A stretch of DNA of 64,000 nt, from NCBI RefSeq assembly GCF_036370855.1, contig NC_088098.1, forward strand, positions 205,451,336 through 205,515,335, given 5' to 3'. Shown piece after piece: positions 59,135 through 64,000 of this stretch. The DNA comes from Dromaius novaehollandiae (taxonomy: Eukaryota > Chordata > Aves > Casuariiformes > Dromaiidae). Made by a program: the position numbers and the translations under genes. The notes below the pieces were generated by a model. That model saw nothing but the letters and a program-made list of their open reading frames with translations, ran no database searches and had not been told where the DNA came from. The first letter of the stretch is position 1; every line of letters starts with the position of its first letter.

Positions 59135-61600
59135 ATGATCTCTCAAGTTCAGTGCAAATAATCCCAGAATCCAAAAAAATCCCAGAGGTGTCTCTATTGG
59201 TGCATCACAACAGCATACGGAAAAAGTATAAGATTACCTTGGACATCTCTAATACTCAGATTAAGAATAGTTATGCTGTCATTTGCATTTTCAGTAGCAT
59301 CACCACAATCAATGGCATGATGCAACCAACTGTAAAAACAGCATAAACTAGCACAGAAGAGATTCATTATATTAAAGATTCAAAATTTGCCAAAATTGAT
59401 AAGTAATTATTAGCGCTCCAAAATCTGAACTAGCTAAAGTATATATTTATAGGTTTAACAAAGTGGTTAGCTTGACTATTTAGCATTTTAAAAAATGAGT
59501 TTCTCTCCTACCTAAAATTTCTCAATGAGTGGAATAATCCGGTAAACAAAAAATGTTGAATTTTTAGTCACTGAGACTGGATTGATTTTACTTAACTTTA
59601 ACATTCTGAAAGTTAAGCATCTTGCCAGGCTAGTTGACAAAGCTCCATCTATAGCCCATGCAGGGAAAGAGACACCTCCAGAAAGTAATTTATCAAGTGT
59701 TAAGATTCTGTCTGAGATAGGATAGACTGTCCTTAGGACATAACTGTCTCTTTCTCTTGACAATAGAGAGAGACTGCACAAATCCCTTAGATGTGATGCC
59801 TAATTTTTAGATGGTTAAAGATAGGTGAGCTGAATCCTACCCTAAGTTTCACAGGTGGTTTTGAATTACAAGGGATCATAGAGTTTCCATCCTCACTCTA
59901 ATTGGAGTATTGTTCCAGATCTAGAGGATGAATCACTCATTATAGATAAGTAAAAATAATTAGTATAATTTTGGAAAGAATGGCTAAAGAGAAATCCTAT
60001 ATCAGTAATATGACATGAAAATTTCCAAATATGCTTATATTTATAAGACTCTTATCTCAGGTCTTCTCACGCTGCCAGTATGTATGGAATCAAAGCAGTT
60101 GTAGAGTTTGGACTCCAGAAATCACAAATCTATTAGTACTTTCTTGTAGAGAATCCTCATCAACTTTAGGTTTTGGGCAGAAAAAATTTACTTCTTTTTC
60201 ATCTAGAAACATGCTATTAAATTCAGACAAGGGTTTAAGGTATGAGAGAAATGCCTATGAGTGGATTATAACCTTCCATAGCTTCCCATTAACTCTGTCC
60301 AAGGCGGGCTGTGCTTCAATCACACTACCCAACTTATGGATAGGGAGCTGTGCAAAACTCCTATATACATTCTTCCTTACCCTGAACCATATGGGGCTTC
60401 ACACAGCCCTGAAATTTCTTCATCAAAATAATATGGCATTTTTTATTACCCCCCAAAATATGTGACTGATAGAGCTAAAATAATGGAAGTACATTTTGGC
60501 CAGTCTCACAGGGTAGTGCACTTAAAATACATGCATGGAGTCTCTTTAGTTGACCAATGGCTGCAGTTACATAGTTTAGACCTGCCCAATAGTGTGTCAT
60601 TACTCTGAAAAACCCTACATGAGTGAAAACCAGTATCTCTCACAGCTGTGCTCTGCCATGCTGCTATCTCTCTGCTATTCATTTCACATGTTTGAAGTCT
60701 TCTCATTTATCTGATTGGGTTACTCTAAATGCATATCTCTTACTTCCAGAAGCAATATGAGTCTTAGTATGGAATAGAAAGGGAGGAAATGCAAAGGGGG
60801 TCCGCATCAACCTCTCTAAGCTATTTTAAAGGCCTTAAAGACATTAGCTAACCAAGTAGCTTTGGCAGCACAGAGATTTATTTGCATAACAGAAGAAATA
60901 GTAAATACAAAGTAAATAGCAAATTATGTAGATAATTAGGTAGCTTTGATAAACAGAGTAAGTTGTCTTGTAACAAGTCTTTAAATATAGGTTTTGATCT
61001 ACTTCCACTCTTTAATATTTAATAACATCACATTAAAGTTATAACAAGTCTTAATTAATAGAACTAATGATGTTCTTGTAGAAAGGAAACTGGTCAGGTA
61101 GCCATCACACAGAACCAGGAATCAAAACTAAAATTGTGAACAAATAGCATTCTCTGGCATTAGATTAGTATAAAAATATGAAGAAGGGAAAAGATATGTG
61201 GATACCTGGAATGCATGGATACAGATATTTGATTAGCAGCTATTGAACATAAAAAAACAAAAATAAGAGGTAGGTAAAGTAATAAAGTAGGTAAAGTAAT
61301 AAATTAAATACCTAGGTACACAAACTTTAACAAAGAGGAGATGACAGAGGCAGTACCAAAGACCAGAGCTCACAGGCAGGGGACCACTGGGGCATAGCCT
61401 TGGAGATGTTCAGCTAGAGCTTCATAACTGATAAGAAGCGAGGGAATAAGATCGTGGTGGATCCTTTTGGAAAAAGAAAGCTTTAGGACATTTGAGGAGA
61501 ATTGTGGAAATATGTGAAACTCTATGAGAGACTTAGGGGAAGGGACAAAATGGGAAAAGTAAGCAATAAAAGTGGATGGGGGAGGAACAAGCATTGGAAA
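59135..61600. other. stretch without recognisable genes
   Basis: AT-rich sequence between two LTR-like elements. I looked for gag/pol-like reading frames that would make the two LTR-like elements a provirus and saw none. The 144-codon plus frame at 60031-60465 starts with a true ATG but shows no domain. Confidence 0.5.
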
Positions 61601-61679
61601 ATGGAGAGAAGGGTGACAAAAGTGACTGGCCCCATGGTCTGTATGCTTGTCTGACCAAACCATGCGCTTCATCACCCCG

Positions 61680-62390
61680 GTCTGTACCACCTGACTAAAC
61701 CCCATTCCCAGCTACTCACTGTGTGACCTTGCTCTCTGTTCTACGTGTGATTTGTTAGTGAACTTCAAGTGGGACTAACCAGTGAATAGGAGGAGACCTA
61801 AATCTGGCCAGAGCCCAGGTTGGGCTGGGTCCAGGTGTGGATCCTGCGCAGACCCAGGGTTTTGGCCAAAGGGACCCAGGGGTGCGCCTGCGGATCAGGA
61901 GAGTGTGGGTGCATGTCCATCCATTGGTGAGCTCCAACCCTGATCAGCTAGAGAGGAGGACCAGGGTCACCCCCGGTGCTGCTTGTACTGGCGAGAACGC
62001 TGCTAGTGGTTTAGTGGAGGCTATAAAGGCACATGTCTCTCTCTCTGCTGATCTGTATGACTAACCATGCATATATATATTCTCTCTGTGTGTGTTTGTG
62101 TGTGTGCATGCGTGTGTGTGTGTGTGTGTTGCATGTGCATCTGCATCTTTATAACACCCGCTCAGCCTAACCATGCATATATATATTCTCTGTGTGTGTG
62201 TTTGTGTGTGTGCACACGTGTGTGTGTGTGTTGCATGTGCATCTGCATCTTTATAACACCCGCTCAGCCTTGCTGCTGGCTGCACCTACTACGGGGAGCA
62301 GGAGCAAAGAGACATGGGAGAAGAAATCCCCTGGGTCTTCAAGTCCTCCAGATGTGGCTTCCCTTAACAATTAAATAGCAAATTGTCACC
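61680..62390 (+). mobile_element. unclassified LTR-like element with internal tandem repeat
   Basis: This is a GC-richer block in AT-rich surroundings. A segment with GCCCAGGTTGGGCTGGGTCC and CAAAGGGACCCAGGGGTGCG is followed by a TATA-like box GGCTATAAAGGC at about 62019-62030, a microsatellite-bearing tandem duplication, and an AATTAAATAGC segment near 62370. The order (GC-rich upstream part, TATA, R-like part, A-rich signal) is that of an LTR. I could not find a convincing inverted terminal repeat or target-site duplication, and no internal genes are adjacent. Limits are approximate and the family is not identified. Confidence 0.4.
62061..62268. repeat. two-copy tandem repeat (106 and 102 bp) with (TG)n
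   Basis: The unit starts CTAACCATGCATATATATAT, continues through a TCTCTG(TG)n stretch, TTGCATGTGCATCTGCATCT and TTATAACACCCGCTCAGC. Copy 1 is 62061-62166 and copy 2 is 62167-62268. The differences are mainly in the lengths of the TCTC and TG runs and a GCATGCGTG versus GCACACGTG change. The near-identity suggests a recent duplication or an expanding minisatellite. Confidence 0.92.
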
Positions 62391-62569
62391 TAAATATGAT
62401 GTCCAGAGCATCAGATGATTTGTGAAAGATATCAGGTGTTCTGATTGGTAAAGCCATGCAGAAATTTACAGGTGGAGTTTCAAATCTAAATTCAGATTTT
62501 TTTAAATCTTGGCTTAGGGGTATTAATTATAACAATATACCTAATACAGTTCATGTTAAGTTAAGTTAG

Positions 62570-63350
62570 GTGTATTCACATTAAGTAATCAAAGAACCAG
62601 GCAAAATCACCAGCCATTGGTCATTATTTTCAAAAATACATGGAAGACAGGTTAGTTCCCTAAAGAATGGAGAAGGACAAACTTTGTACCTATTTTTAAA
62701 AAGGAGTAAGAAGGAAGATGTAGGTCCATCAGCTTACCTTCAATACCAGAAAGATTCTAGAACAGCTTGTTAATTAGCTAGATGCACCCTGTGGATAAGG
62801 TGAGAGGGAACAGCTGACATGGGTTTGTCAGAAGAAAAAGCCATATCAAATCAATCTATGCTCTTTGTGTGGCAGGGTAATTGCCTAGTGGACAAGGGAA
62901 AAGCTATAGATTTGATATATCTTGACATTCGTAAGTATTTTCACACAGTCTCATTTGGCACTCTCCTAAACAAACCATAGAGAAGTACAGCCTAACTCTA
63001 ATTGTCACATGGAAGGTGCACAACTGTTTGAAAAGCTGAACTCAAACACTGCCAAATAGAGGCCATCGAATTTGCAGGACTTACCAATATCCTTAACCAA
63101 TATAATTAATGCCAATATAATACCGTTTACTAAATGAATAGCAAGAGCCAGAATGCCAGAATGATTAATATACTGAATAATTAATTAATTTATAGCAAAT
63201 GAAAAGCTTTCTGGGGAGTCCCTTGAATCCTTGTCATTGGTGATGTTGAAGAGTGAGTTAGACTACCATCTGTTAGGGTATATTTCGGTAAATTTGATGG
63301 ATAGATGTGACTAGACAGACGCTTGAGGCTCCCTGTGGATCTATGATCCC
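62570..63350 (+). mobile_element. degenerate CR1/L3-like LINE, plus strand
   Basis: Reverse transcriptase pieces are readable across frameshifts and stops. The clearest is IYLDIRKYFHTVSFGTLLNK at about 62915-62974, the degenerate motif A region (family form YLDFxKAFDTVSH). The region before it resembles the upstream part of the same domain. After about 150 unassigned bases, 63225-63350 matches the 3' end of old CR1 elements (GAGTGAGTTAGACTACCATC, GACTAGACAGACGCTTGAGG). It is older and more diverged than the 39-42 kb CR1 copies and cannot be active. Confidence 0.65.
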
Positions 63351-63354
63351 TTCC

Positions 63355-64000
63355 CTGGTTTCTTTCTCCTTGGCTCTGTCACAGGCTTCTGACATTTCTT
63401 TGGAGTAGTCACTTAACTTGCTTCTTACCTCAAGCCTTACTGCATTTTATAAAATCCTTAACAACTCTCACAGTCTCTAAATTAGAGGCACTATTTGGCA
63501 CAGTTTAGAAAGGTATTGGAATGAAATCACTGTATAAGCACAAAGTTTTCTCATTGTGTGTCAAATAAGAAGTTATTTGTGCCATAATTTTCTAGTGATA
63601 GCTAGAAGTTAAAGAGTTATCAGGCTGCCTATTGTGTGTGTGCATATATAGATGTATTAAACAGAAAGATTGTATATAATTTCCTTTAATTATATCTTTG
63701 CCTATTAAAAGACAACTGAATGCATTTTGTACCATGTGATCCATGGTGTTAATTCACTTACATTTCACTGCTGAGAATTTATTTTTGAGATTCAATACTT
63801 TAGGCTATAATAGATTTCCTAATTGTAAATCTCAAAATTATGTTCTGCCTAAATTACAGTGTAACTTGCAGCAGTACATGCTTTGTATCCAAATATAGGG
63901 TTTCATGTTTTATGTGAGTTGGAAAAGCATTCTGTTAAAGATGGTTTTGCATAAACTTGCATTTGTTTTACTGTATTCAAAGTGTTTATAGAATAATCTA
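63355..64000. other. stretch without recognisable genes
   Basis: AT-rich DNA to the window's end with no recognisable feature. Confidence 0.5.

Noticed and set aside
60031..60465. 144-codon plus-strand frame starting at ATG
   Set aside because: No recognisable domain, no promoter or splice context, AT-rich neighbourhood; consistent with chance in 64 kb.
58282..62390. A provirus with LTR-like ends at 58.3 and 61.7 kb
   Set aside because: The two end sequences do not look homologous and the 2.5 kb between them has no retroviral reading frames.
1..64000. tRNA, rRNA, CRISPR, bacterial operons or a novel defence-type system
   Set aside because: No cloverleaf with a complete acceptor stem, no rRNA-like blocks, no spaced direct-repeat array and no gene clusters; the window is eukaryotic, repeat-bearing and gene-poor.

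Overview
The window looks like bird nuclear DNA, and I could identify no complete protein-coding gene in it. The main evidence is CR1 retrotransposon 3' ends of the avian type, with the terminal ATTCTGTGATTCTGTGA-like tail or its reverse complement, at about 26.68, 39.46, 41.24 and 42.07 kb. Worn ancient SINE-like and LINE-like remnants, microsatellites, homopolymer tracts and an AT-rich background fit the same picture. None of the open frames of 60-200 codons shows a domain I recognise in a cellular gene. The only recognisable protein similarity is to CR1-type reverse transcriptase, and those copies are all broken. I see no tRNA, rRNA, CRISPR array or prokaryotic feature.

Layout. 1-6.2 kb: AT-rich, gene-free, with one stretch (about 5.08-5.35 kb) whose composition suggests a conserved non-coding element. 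6.27-7.56 kb: a strong CpG island, the best sign of a real promoter here. Two good splice donors on the minus strand (exon ends at 6394 and 6270) suggest a first exon transcribed leftwards, with its intron running out through 6.2-1 kb. 7.6-26.6 kb: gene-poor. It holds a textbook 3' splice site at 16242-16267 followed by an open frame and a poly(A) signal, two MIR/tRNA-SINE-like relics (17.35 and 18.69 kb), a (TA)n array and a 12-bp perfect hairpin at 24.2 kb. 26.68-27.11 kb: a truncated CR1 and an almost identical 140-bp tandem duplication across its edge. 27.1-39.4 kb: simple repeats, another SINE-like relic (31.2 kb), a candidate exon at 36.7 kb and an old LINE 3' end (37.4 kb). 39.46-42.07 kb: a CR1 cluster of two minus-strand pieces and one plus-strand piece, the last two lying 5' end to 5' end. 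43.44-44.16 kb: a solo retroviral-type LTR. 44.2-58.2 kb: gene-poor. 58.28-59.13 and 61.68-62.39 kb: two GC-richer LTR-like elements with TATA boxes and internal microsatellites, the second containing a two-copy 106/102-bp tandem repeat. 62.57-63.35 kb: a decayed plus-strand CR1/L3-like LINE.

No operon or pathway can be described. The most economical reading is a gene-poor intergenic or long-intron region next to one CpG-island promoter. I found no clear new biological system. The items most worth checking are the CpG-island minus-strand transcript, the two candidate exons (16.27 and 36.71 kb), the recent tandem duplication at 26.8 kb and the unclassified LTR-like elements near 58.3 and 61.7 kb.
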